Notes under the pieces: model-generated
Seen by the model: only the letters and a program-made list of their open reading frames with translations
Databases searched by the model: none
What the model was told of the DNA's origin: nothing
Position numbers and translations under genes: made by a program
DNA from: Vicia villosa
Taxonomy: Eukaryota > Streptophyta > Magnoliopsida > Fabales > Fabaceae
Assembly: GCF_029867415.1 (NCBI RefSeq)
Contig: NC_081180.1
Location: forward strand, 26,126,808-26,190,807
Length of the DNA stretch: 64,000 bases
Direction of reading: 5' to 3'
Shown: in pieces, positions 56,301 through 64,000 of the stretch
Numbering within the stretch: position 1 is the stretch's first letter
How the letters are laid out: each line of letters begins with the position of its first letter

Positions 56301-57462
56301 TCAAGGCTTTGTGACTAAAGGCCAAGAAGAAAAAGTTTACAAGCTGAAGAAAGCTCTCTATGGGTTGAAACAAGCCCCTAGAGCATGGTATAGTGAAATT
56401 GACAGCTACTTCATTCAACAAGGATTTCAAAGAAGTCCAAGTGAGTATACCTTGTATGTGAAACATCAAGGTAAAGATGATATCCTTCTTGTTGCCCTTT
56501 ATGTTGATGATTTGGTGTATACGGGTAACAACAAGAAAATGGTTGAAAATTTTAAAATAGAAATGATGAAAAAATATGAGATGAGTGATCTTGGCTTGCT
56601 GCATCATTTTCTTGGTATTGAGGTTTACCAAGATGAATATGGAGTTTTTATTTGTCAAAGGAGATATGCTGAGAATATTTTGAAAAAGTTTGGCATGAAA
56701 GACTGCAAACCTGTTGACATTCCTTTAGTGGTGAATGAAAAATTAAAGAAGGAAGATGGTGGAAGATTAGTAGATGCAAGCATGTATAGAAGTTTGGTTG
56801 GAAGCTTGTTTTATCTAACAGCTACACGACCCGACTTAATGTTCGCTGCTAGTTTACTCTCAAGTTTCATGAGTAAACCGAATCACTTGCACCTTGGAGC
56901 AGCAAAAAGAGTTCTAAGGTATGTCATGGGAACCATGGAGCATGGAATCAAGTTTGAAAAGAGTTTTAAACTCAAAATTAAAGGCTATTGTGACAGTGAT
57001 TGGGCTGGAAGTGTTGATGACATGAAAAGCACTTCTGGTTATGTGTTCAGCCTGGGTTCAGGAGTAATTTCTTGGTGTTCGAAGAAACAAGACACTGTAG
57101 CGCAATCTTCAGCTGAAGCAGAATATATGACAGCTGGTTTGGCTACACAACAATCATTGTGGTTGAGAAGAATTCTTGAAGATATCGGAGAAAAGCAAGA
57201 AGAAAGTCTGCTGCTCCACTGTGACAATAAATCAGCAATAGCCATGGCGAAGAATCCTGTTTTCCACAGTCGAACAAGACATATTAATATAAAGCACCAC
57301 TTCATTCGAAGTGTGATCGAAGATGGTGATGTGCAGTTAGTGTTCTGCAATTCAGAAGAGCAGCTTGCAGACATTTTTACTAAAGCACTACCAAGAGGGA
57401 GATTTCAGCAACTTAGAGAAGCAATGGGAGTTAAAGAGCAACACATTAAGGGGGAGTGTTAA
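53368..57462 (+). CDS. intact Ty1/copia gag-pol polyprotein
   Basis: 1364 residues with no stop or shift. The ATG at 53368 ([10 protein letters not shown]) is the first in frame after the PBS. Order: Gag (UBN2-like, about 10-230); a GR-rich linker; two CCHC knuckles, [14 protein letters not shown] (from 287) and [14 protein letters not shown] (from 308); protease [13 protein letters not shown] (Asp 360); integrase with an HHCC finger (WHRRLGHL...CEGCVLGKH) and catalytic Asp 554, Asp 617, Glu 653, the last pair separated by exactly 35 residues; a Ser/Pro-rich linker; RT with YVDDL (1045-1049); RNase H with CDSDWAG and the KHHFIR end. The stop codon lies 6 bp inside the 3' LTR. Polyprotein processing yields capsid, protease, integrase and reverse transcriptase-RNase H working in cytoplasmic particles. 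All catalytic residues I can check are present. Lineage is not assigned. Confidence 0.97.
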   Translation: MAFTNNPSATYSNVKVPLFEGENYDFWAVKMETLFTSLDVLEYVKNGYEEPAPTEAEKSKEKAEESSQRLEELKKKKITDAGVLGMIQRGVSLSIFPRIMRAKTSKEAWSILQQEFEGDSKVRTVKLQSLKRDYENERMKENESLNEYFNRISELVNQMKSHGDMIDDRRIVDKILISLTARFDPMVGVIEETKDLSTLTVQGLMGSLRSYEQRMLRHSEKSIESAFQSKLNIQSNNGENKPQIQTRGESSRGGRFGRGRGRGRNQRGRSGRGANGGRWNEASNKWCRICNSGTHDEKDCWNKGKPQCHNCKRFGHLQKDCRLANQQHASYAEGESDEGNLFFACQKALHEEGKNVWYLDSGCSNHMTGQKEAFINIDSSFASKVKLGNGEHVEVKGKGSIGVTTKQGSKVMHDTLYVPELDENLLSIGQLLEHGYSLNFENRECRIFDSERRSVAVVKMTSNRSFPLSFNYEKNVSLMTREENDSCLWHRRLGHLNYKSLKLLYQKKMVYGLPRIEEKSGVCEGCVLGKHHRQPFPKESAWRAKQVLELVHTDVCGPMNTLSHGKNRYFILFIDDFTRMTWVYFMRQKSEAFVIFKKFKALVEKQSGRFIKMLRSDRGKEYTSNEFHKFCEDEGVERQLTVGYTPQQNGVSERKNQTVMEMAKSMLLEKGLPKTFWPEAVNTAVYLMNRCPTKAVWKKTPFEAWSGRTPSVNHLKIFGCVCYAQIPKQKRTKLEETSERCVFIGYSSMSKGYRLYNLKTNKVIISRDVVFDENASWNWEEDKMKEKTVPAIILQQQNSAPENEQPAPCTPSSSSSPSSPSSSSSSPSSTPIKLKDLSDIYARCNYCVVEPENFDEAIKEDVWRNAMQEEINAIEKNKTWQLVEKPNEKEAIGVKWVYKLKHNPDGSIQRAKARLVVKGYAQQPGIDYSETFAPVARLDTVRTIIALAAQKGWNLYQLDVKSAFLNGELKEEVYVQQPQGFVTKGQEEKVYKLKKALYGLKQAPRAWYSEIDSYFIQQGFQRSPSEYTLYVKHQGKDDILLVALYVDDLVYTGNNKKMVENFKIEMMKKYEMSDLGLLHHFLGIEVYQDEYGVFICQRRYAENILKKFGMKDCKPVDIPLVVNEKLKKEDGGRLVDASMYRSLVGSLFYLTATRPDLMFAASLLSSFMSKPNHLHLGAAKRVLRYVMGTMEHGIKFEKSFKLKIKGYCDSDWAGSVDDMKSTSGYVFSLGSGVISWCSKKQDTVAQSSAEAEYMTAGLATQQSLWLRRILEDIGEKQEESLLLHCDNKSAIAMAKNPVFHSRTRHINIKHHFIRSVIEDGDVQLVFCNSEEQLADIFTKALPRGRFQQLREAMGVKEQHIKGEC

Positions 57463-57894
57463 AATTAATGTGTTGTAACCACCACTATGAGTAAGCATTA
57501 TGAAAGAAGTGCAAAAGAGTTGTAACCATCATAATATAATTACTGTCTTTATTTAGAGTTATGTTAGAATTGTATCATTAAGATTGAGAGAACCAAAGAG
57601 TCCTCATCTTAATTATCATCTTATTGTCTTCTATGTCAGTTTTGATTCAAGCCTATATAAAGGCTTTGTAATGTTAAGAAAGACATATCAGTTGGTGGTG
57701 AATTCAGTAAAATAGCATATTCAAAGCATATCTTCCACCAGTGAAAGTATAGTGAAAAAAGTGTCCAGTGCAGTTTTAAAGCATATCTTCCACCAGTGGA
57801 AGTATAGTGCAAAAAGTGTCAAAAACCAGTTTTCCTCTGCAGAATTCTGTAACACTATAATTTATAACATACCACCTCTAGAATACCACCAACA
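57457..57894 (+). repeat. 3' LTR of the young copia
   Basis: The first of its two palindromes has one arm base changed (gtgaaag instead of gtggaag). Otherwise matches the 5' LTR apart from the 7-bp tgtgttg and two more substitutions. Confidence 0.97.
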
Positions 57895-57899
57895 GAATA

Positions 57900-58417
57900 A
57901 TTTATCCAATGACAAATAACTCTTCCACCCACATCAAATAATTTTTAAAATGTCTATATAAAAATCTTTGAATAAATATTATCGCATGACTGAAAATGCA
58001 ACCCTCGCAATTGCAACGCATTTAAAAGTTAAAACAATGGTTTCATCATCAAATCATTCAGTTAATTAGCATAAAAGTAACAAGATTGAAGAGTTTTCAG
58101 AACCTTAGATGAATCAAAGTTGATTATTATATATTTAAGTTGAATAACTCTTGCAAGAGGACTCAAAGAATAAGGAACATACAATACAATGCACGTTCAA
58201 TACCAAATCAACACAAAACATTATCAAACAGAAAAACATCCTCAACGTGCGAACTTGTAACAATATAATTATGCATCATCTTCATCCAGTTTCAATTCTT
58301 CATTGTTCCTGCACCATAAACATGTTTCCATTGAACTTATTCAGAACGAGACTTAACGTTTATACAATGTGGAATTGGAACATTTATTTAATAATTGACT
58401 ATAATATATGTTAAAGC
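57900..58417. other. 3' flank of the small acidic gene
   Basis: AT-rich; on the minus strand it would hold the 3' UTR of the gene at 58418-59120 and a possible alternative last exon (acceptor ggtgcag at about 58305). The 87-codon plus-strand frame at 58151 shows no protein character. Confidence 0.4.
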
Positions 58418-59120
58418 CTAACGTACCTTCTCATCAACTTTGACATCTTTTTGTTCAACTTCAGAGGTAGAAACATTTGTCTCATTGGTCTTTTCTTCAT
58501 TGGCCACAGTTTCTTCCTGAACTGTTTCTTTGGTTTCTTCTTCCTTGTCTTTGTTTTCTTCTTCAACTTCCTTGACCAAAGCTTCTTCCTGATTTGTAGC
58601 TTTTGCTTCTTCTCCATCTTCCTTGACCAATGGTTCTTCCTCTTTTGTAGCTTTTGTTTCTTCTTCAACTTTATTCACCAAAGTTTCTACCTCTGTACAC
58701 ATACAAATACCAAATCAAACTTTAAGATTAACAATTAACAAGAAACATCATAAGAAAAAAAAAGTATAACTTTTCACCTTTTTGGTTTTCTGTGGATTTT
58801 TCTTCATCTCTCTCTTCTGCAGCAACGATTTCCCGTGTCTTATTCTCGACAACAACAGCTTCATCCTTCTTCTCTGAAACATTCTCTTGCTGAACATTTG
58901 CTGTCTCATTAGAATCCACAACAACAACATCAGATTTATCAGCAGCAACCTTTTTAACATTCTCATTCTCAGCATTGTTGTTGTCCACGGCTTTCTTCTG
59001 AATGATTTCTGTTTCTACACCATTCTCCTGAACAGCCTTGGAATCATCGACACTCGGTTTCTTGCTCTTGGGGATGGTGCTATCGGAAGCAACATCGTGT
59101 TTAGATTTGCCACAACCCAT
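58418..59120 (-). CDS. small Glu/Lys-rich protein with N-myristoylation/palmitoylation signal, two exons
   Basis: Exon 1 59120-58778 and exon 2 58692-58418, joined at a GT-AG intron of 85 bp in matching phase, give 205 residues. The start MGCGKSKHD fits an N-myristoylation signal (Gly 2, Ser 6) with an adjacent Cys 3 for palmitoylation, so plasma-membrane attachment is likely. The rest is low-complexity, rich in Glu, Lys, Val and Thr, with an internal imperfect repeat of about 17 residues (KATKEEEPLVKEDGEE and KATNQEEALVKEVEEE). No enzymatic domain is visible and the function is unknown. At the end, GAGAAG is followed by GTACGTTAG: it reads as Val-Arg-stop but also as a good donor, so an alternative last exon (about 58304, giving Glu-Gln-stop) is possible. 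Similar short MGCGKS-type acidic proteins occur in other plants. Confidence 0.75.
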
Positions 59121-59985
59121 TTGTGCGCGTGTTTGAATATGAATTAACTAATAGTAAAAAACACGCGCACAAAAGGAAGAGAAAATGAGAGAGATTGAAT
59201 TGAAGAATGAAAAGTGGAGAATGGAATATATGAATGGGAGAGGAGAAGGAATGGTTTATGTTGTTATGGTTTTAGCGGTAGAGGTAAGGCCTGCAACTGG
59301 ACACGGGTGGAATGAAAACCAAGAGTGCGTCTTTTACGCTGTTTTGTGTAGTTGTGATCATCGAAATTCCAAAGGAATGGCAATAAATAGAAAAAATATG
59401 TTTGTTGTTTTGTACTAAACTTTTCTGTTTTTTTAATATGGACGGTTGGTTGGTTCCACTTTTGGAGTTACAAATAAAGTAGAGATTAATTAATTAATAA
59501 TTAATAATACTATAATATAATTTACTATTTTTTATAAGCTGAAATTAAATAAATAAACAATACTTATTTCCTTTAAAGTAAAATATTTAAAATGTTGATG
59601 TATATCCAGAATACATCAACTTTTTCTAGAACACTTTTGTTTATATATATATAGTCAAATGTATACTAAATGGTCAAAAGAATTAGTCATATTTCCGAAT
59701 TGCAAAAATAAATATATCAATTTGGTACTTAGTATTAACATATCTCCAATGGTTTTTAAGTAAACCAGGGAAGAAATATAACAGTCAAATCATATATACT
59801 TCTAGTATACTAACAATAAATTTTAAAATACTTATTTCGGAATAATTTAATAACAATTGAAAATTAATTTTATTTTTGGTTATAGAAAAATTTAAAGAAA
59901 AAAGGGGTCATGCCATGTATCTAATTACAATATTTTTTATTTAAAAGAAACTTTAATGACATACAGTAGTATATTGATGATTCTC
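59121..59985. other. upstream region of the acidic gene, then AT-rich spacer
   Basis: 59121-59420 is the likely promoter and leader of the divergently placed acidic gene (purine-rich agagaaaatgagagaga near 59180). After that only AT-rich DNA; the 77-codon plus-strand frame at 59185 looks incidental. Confidence 0.4.
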
Positions 59986-59989
59986 TATT

Positions 59990-60050
59990 GAATGACAATG
60001 TAAAATAATTTTACATAAAATAATTTTACACTGTCACTACCTTTTAACTT
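59990..60050. repeat. short relative of the cagtgtaaaa MITE family
   Basis: gaatgacaatgtaaaataat and ttttacactgtcactacc form an inverted pair around ttttacataaaataa. Only the terminal motif pair is present. Confidence 0.4.
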
Positions 60051-60464
60051 AAATTTAAATTATGAGAAATATAAATATTTTTTTATTTATAAAACTGATC
60101 TAATATAATTATTTTAGAAATTAATTTTCAAAAATTCTAAATTTTTTTAAAAGATTCTAAATATATAATTTATATTTAATTATGAACACCTATATATAAT
60201 TTTTTAAAAATATAAATATACTTAAACATAATATTTATATTATGAATTTGCATTCTCAAAAATAAGAGTTAGAGAATGTGAAAAAATATTACTCCCAGAC
60301 AGCAATAAAGTTTCAAGTGATAGATATAAACAAATCACAACCTTGGTCATGATGTTAATAATAGTACTTTAATTACAAAGAATGGAAGTTTATACGGCAC
60401 GGGAATTTACATCAATATGAAAGACCAAAAAAAATGTATATAATATATTTTGATTTTGAGTTTA

Positions 60465-60632
60465 AAGATAATGCATTGTCATTGTAAAATAGTTTTACAC
60501 ATATAATCAATCAAAATGCTTTAATTTGCCATGTAATTTCAATTTTTTAAAATTAAAAATGGATTTTATTTTGATGCATGTCTCTCATTGGTTGACAGTG
60601 TAAAAATACTTTACACTGTCGGTTCATTTCCT
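60465..60632. mobile_element. MITE of the cagtgtaaaa / ttacactgtc family, copy 2
   Basis: Left end ataatgcattgtcattgtaa with an opposed ttttacac close by; right end gttgacagtgtaaaaatac followed by tttacactgtcggttcattt. Same architecture and length as 16899-17066. Non-coding. Confidence 0.5.
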
Positions 60633-60685
60633 TTTTTCCCTTTGATTTTTACTTACATTTTTTTTAATAAATAAACAACTTATAA

Positions 60686-62083
60686 GCTACATGGCTAAAG
60701 CTCTTGATGAGTAAGTTTCAGGAGTTCTTAGATAAGTTTCAAGTGTTCTCAGAAGCTACAGGGCTAAAGGCCAATCCCACCAAGAGTAAAGCATACTTTG
60801 GAGGGACAGCTTTGCAGGTGCAGCAACGTATCCTTGCGGACATCAGTTTTGTGGAAGGGCAGATCCCCTTTAAATACCTTGGTGTTCCTCTGTCGAGTCG
60901 TAAGCTTTCAGTTAACCAGTGCCAACCTCTTATTGATAAAATGGTGAGTAAGATTCAACACTGGTCCATAAAACTTCTTAGCTATGCTGGCAGGAAACAG
61001 CTCGTGCAGGGTGTGCTCATGACTGTCATAGGGTACTAGATGCAAGTTTTCCCTCTTCCAAAGATAGTAATCCACCAAGTTGATGCCATTTGCAGGAATT
61101 TTCTCTGGTCGGGCAAAGCTATTGGTAGGGAAGCTCTTGTTTTATGGGTGAATACATGTAAATCCAAGAATGTTGGAGGGTTAAATTTCAAGTATCTAGT
61201 GGACTGGAATAGAGCTACGATCCTGAAAATGCTTTGGAACATCCATTTGAAAGCTGATAAGCTTTGGATTCGTTGGATTAATGTTTATTATCTGAAAGGG
61301 AAATCCATTACGGAGTGGCAGCCAAATAGCAATAGCTCTTGGATGATCAAAGGGATCATGAAGAATAGAGACATTATCCTGCAGAGTGATTATTGGAATA
61401 AATGTACTCAACAAGGAAATTTCAACACAACAAATATGTACAACGATCTCAAGGGCAGCAACACTCAGGTGCACTGGAGAAAGATCTTCTTCCAGAATCA
61501 TGCCAGACCTCGAGCCTGCTTCACTTTGTGGCTGAGTTTTCTTGGTCGCCTTCCCACTAAAGACAGACTCGACAAGATTGGGATTATGACTGCTGGTTTA
61601 TGTTGTTTCTGCAACACGACTGAGACAATAAATCACCTGTTTTTTGATTGTAGGTATACTCGTAGTATATGGCAGAAATGGAAAAAAATGATCCACTAGA
61701 TTGGTTACACTCGAACTTGTGGTTCGTGGGATGTGGAAAGTATTTGGCTCGAGAAGGAAACGGTAAAAAAGGCGGGAAACGCACCTTACTTAAGATAGTT
61801 GCGGCTGAAACCGTTAATCATGTTTGGCATCTGAGAAATGACTGTGTTTTCAACAACATTTCCTACCAGCACGTGGATCTTGCAACCAAAATACAACATG
61901 TAGTTATCGTGCGTTGCAAGATACAAAAGAGGCTTAGGGAGAATGCTAATGTGGCTTTACTGGACATCTAGTAAATGACTATATTTTGGCTTCTTTGTGT
62001 ATTGGTTTGTCTTTGTAGCCTGGATCTTTGATCGGCATGAACTCTATTGTTTTTGTGGTAATAAAGTATTATTTACTCCAAAA
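60686..62083 (+). mobile_element. 5'-truncated L1-type LINE with 17-bp TSD
   Basis: Flanked by perfect direct repeats aaataaacaacttataa (60669-60685 and 62084-62100), the size expected for target-primed reverse transcription. The right copy follows the short terminal A-run. Only the last 1.4 kb of the element was inserted. Confidence 0.9.
60704..61971 (+). pseudogene. LINE reverse transcriptase C-terminal part and zinc-binding tail
   Basis: Opens inside the RT domain (GLKANPTKSKAYFGG, then FKYLGVPLSSRKLS) and is interrupted by TAG at 61037-61039, where related elements have Trp. It continues in the same frame to 61699 through FLWSG, the zf-RVT segment (ACFTLWLSFLGRLPTKDRL), and CCFCNTTETINHLFFDC. 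The last part resumes in another frame (61669-61971; VWHLRNDCVFNN). Truncation plus stop and frameshift make it non-functional. Confidence 0.88.
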
Positions 62084-62100
62084 AAATAAACAACTTATAA

Positions 62101-62443
62101 TGCAAAAATTTCAAATATAGATTTTTTAAAGTATGGTCTAAAAGTCTACTACTTTCATTAGAAAATAAATGAATACAGGTAGAGAAATTTGTCTTAGGAA
62201 AGTGTGGTGGACAAAAATTTTCTTTTTGAATTTCTCTAGAGTACATAAGTCTAACTGATTTGCTTCTTAGTGTGTGAGGACATATTATCTTTTAGAGCGT
62301 GAGAGGCGTGCTACCACATATGATCTAAAATTTATTACGATAAAATTGTACATCGTTCGGTCATTATTATAAGCAAGAATTTCACTTTCAAGTTCATTTA
62401 ATAACTTATGTACAATACCTATTTAGTGAACCTGAAAACAGAA
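62101..62443. other. spacer, no gene seen
   Basis: AT-rich DNA between the LINE and the Stowaway MITE. Nothing recognisable. Confidence 0.5.
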
Positions 62444-62445
62444 TA

Positions 62446-62589
62446 CTCCCTTTGTCCCAAATTATAAGAGAAAATCATTTTTTAGATTCATTGAATAATT
62501 AATGTATTTGGTCTATATATAGACCAGATACATTAATTATTCAATGAATTTAAAAAGTGATTTTCTCTTATAATTTGGGACGGATGGAG
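62446..62589. mobile_element. Stowaway MITE (Tc1/mariner type)
   Basis: 144 bp, an almost perfect inverted repeat from end to end. Termini ctccctttgtcccaaattat and, minus strand, ctccatccgtcccaaattat fit the CTCCCTCCGTCCC Stowaway consensus; flanked by TA on both sides (62444-62445, 62590-62591). Confidence 0.92.
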
Positions 62590-62591
62590 TA

Positions 62592-64000
62592 TTTACTTAT
62601 AATAGTGACCATAAGGTGTAGCTAAATATGATCTCATAAAGTATTATTCAAGTCAAATTATGGTAAAATGAGACCTCTATTTATTTTTCCATGATTAAAC
62701 TTCAGCTAACCTACACATTGCCTCCAAAAACTTTAGAGAACTCGGTGTGATGAGGGTTAGGAATGAGTACAGGATTAGGTTTTCGTATGATGTCTAGTTG
62801 GGTTTACCCCATGTGTTCCTTTCGAGAAGTTATTTCTCATTTTGCAGCAGACATATTAGGCGGTGGGTTCTACGTGTGCTTGGGAAAAGATGTTGTTGGA
62901 CTTGAGACTTCACACACAAAAGGGGTGAATTGTGTGGTTTGGAAAAATATGGTTTTGAAAACTTTTTCATATTAAAATCAGAGTTTAAAAATATTTTTCT
63001 ATTTCGAAGCAGCAAAATATAACAATAAAATGCGAAAAGTAAAAGAGTTAAGGGAAGAAGAAAAACACCAAGAGTTATAAATATTCAGTAAAAAAATAAA
63101 GACCTAAATTATATTAGGCAAAACTCATAAACCCCCTTATACAAGGAAATGATGGTTATCCTACAACTATGATAATACAAGATGGAAGATATGATTGTTT
63201 GTGTCTTTTCTATTGAAATATTGAGACTGAAGTGGCCAAACTTCCTTCCCATATGTAGATTAAAGTGATTAATCTTCTACCCATAAAATATCTGAGCTCA
63301 ATTTGGTTTAACAAGATAAACAATGATCTCTTGAGATTTTAACAGGCAGATTTTCTAACCTATGTTTTTAAACGGGCTAACCATGAACCTAATGGTAAGT
63401 TCATCAATATTGAGAAACTTCATCCTTCAAATGAACAAGGCTCACTATTAACCTTAAGGGAAATTCATCAATATTAACGATCTTCGACCTAAATAAATAT
63501 CAGGAACTAATCACACAATCCCTAACCAAATCCTTTAACGGGTTTAACTTCTAACCACATATTTTTATCCCTAAATGGACCGTGTTCATCCAAGATATAT
63601 ACACAATATTCTTAGAGAGCTTATACGACGCTACTTATCCATAATTACAAGGACACCCCATTCACAAAAGATCCTTCTTCACACAAGCATTTGGCTATAA
63701 GAACTAATGAGGGAACATGAAAATAAAAACTTAGAGAGAGAGAGAGTGCGCGTGTGTCAATATACAATTTGAGTTTTAGATGAAATAAAATGAGGAGTGA
63801 GACCTCTATTTATATGCTTGAAATTCTCCAAAAGAGGAAACAACATTAAATACAACATGACTGTTACTAATCAATTGAGTCAATCGATTAGCTCATTAAA
63901 AAATAACAGTTATGAGTTCCAAAATAGGAAATAAGTAATATATGGTTGTTGCTAATCGATTGAGTGCGTTCAAATTGTCTTGCTCCTTAAACGCGCGTCA
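62592..64000. other. AT-rich end of window, possible LTR piece
   Basis: No gene seen. From about 63700 a (GA)n tract, a minus-strand TATA-type motif (catataaatagagg near 63805) and repeated atcgattgag / caatcgattag motifs look like part of a copia LTR running off the window, but no terminus is visible. Confidence 0.35.

Larger units (their letters stand above)
52884..57894 (+). mobile_element. complete, young Ty1/copia retrotransposon
   Basis: LTRs at 52884-53314 (431 bp) and 57457-57894 (438 bp) start tgttaaaatt and end accaccaaca. The TSD is a perfect gaata (52879-52883 and 57895-57899). PBS gtggtatcagagctg follows the first LTR; PPT acattaagggggag precedes the second. One uninterrupted gag-pol frame fills the interior. 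LTRs differ by three substitutions and one 7-bp indel (tgtgttg), so insertion is recent and the copy is potentially autonomous. Confidence 0.97.

Noticed and set aside
59185..59418. 77-codon plus-strand open frame
   Set aside because: Located in the promoter/leader of the divergent acidic gene and without protein features.

Overview
This is nuclear DNA from a flowering plant, almost certainly a legume and probably tribe Fabeae (pea/vetch/lentil/grass-pea group). The grounds are intron-rich plant genes, an AT-rich background, a giant Ty3/gypsy element with the sequence and PBS style of legume Ogre, SIRE/Maximus-type Ty1/copia elements, a Cassandra TRIM, legume-type foldback MITEs and L1-type LINEs. 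Species cannot be fixed from the sequence alone. || Only three host genes are convincing, all on the minus strand: a CC-type glutaredoxin (3379-3687), an ISWI chromatin-remodelling ATPase of the CHR11/CHR17 type (6737-15126), and a small acidic protein with a myristoylation signal (58418-59120). For the ISWI gene I could place 25 coding exons by hand, giving an unbroken 1062-codon reading frame. || Layout. 1-6.6 kb: the 3' end of a LINE, an LTR scrap, two non-autonomous hAT-like elements with 8-bp target-site duplications (TSDs), a foldback MITE and the glutaredoxin gene. 6.7-15.1 kb: the ISWI gene. 15.1-18.9 kb: AT-rich intergenic DNA with MITE-like repeats and transposon-gene scraps. 18.9-27.3 kb: a decayed Ty1/copia element carrying two insertions, a TIR transposon (22639-24925) and a Cassandra TRIM (26074-26891). 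27.45-48.46 kb: an Ogre-like element with 2.9-kb LTRs and TSD cattc; it has lost all of pol, carries a 47-bp tandem array in its 3' untranslated region, and contains a nested 8.7-kb SIRE/Maximus-type copia (30666-39392, TSD atatt). The Ogre lies inside the reading frame of an unidentified, probably transposon-derived gene. 49.3-52.1 kb: a solo LTR (TSD gttct). 52.9-57.9 kb: a very young, structurally complete Ty1/copia element (TSD gaata) with one intact 1364-residue gag-pol frame. 58.4-59.1 kb: the small acidic gene. 60.7-62.1 kb: a 5'-truncated LINE with a 17-bp TSD. 62.4 kb: a Stowaway MITE. The rest is AT-rich with no recognisable gene. || The window is therefore a nested-insertion landscape with a recoverable order of events (TSDs match on both sides for ten insertions) around one conserved housekeeping chromatin gene. 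I found no defence, biosynthetic or otherwise new multi-gene system. The least explained pieces are the TIR element with eight GC-rich palindromes and two unrelated captured coding scraps, the 141-bp higher-order tandem array in the Ogre 3' region, and the Pol III-like boxes conserved in both Ogre LTRs.
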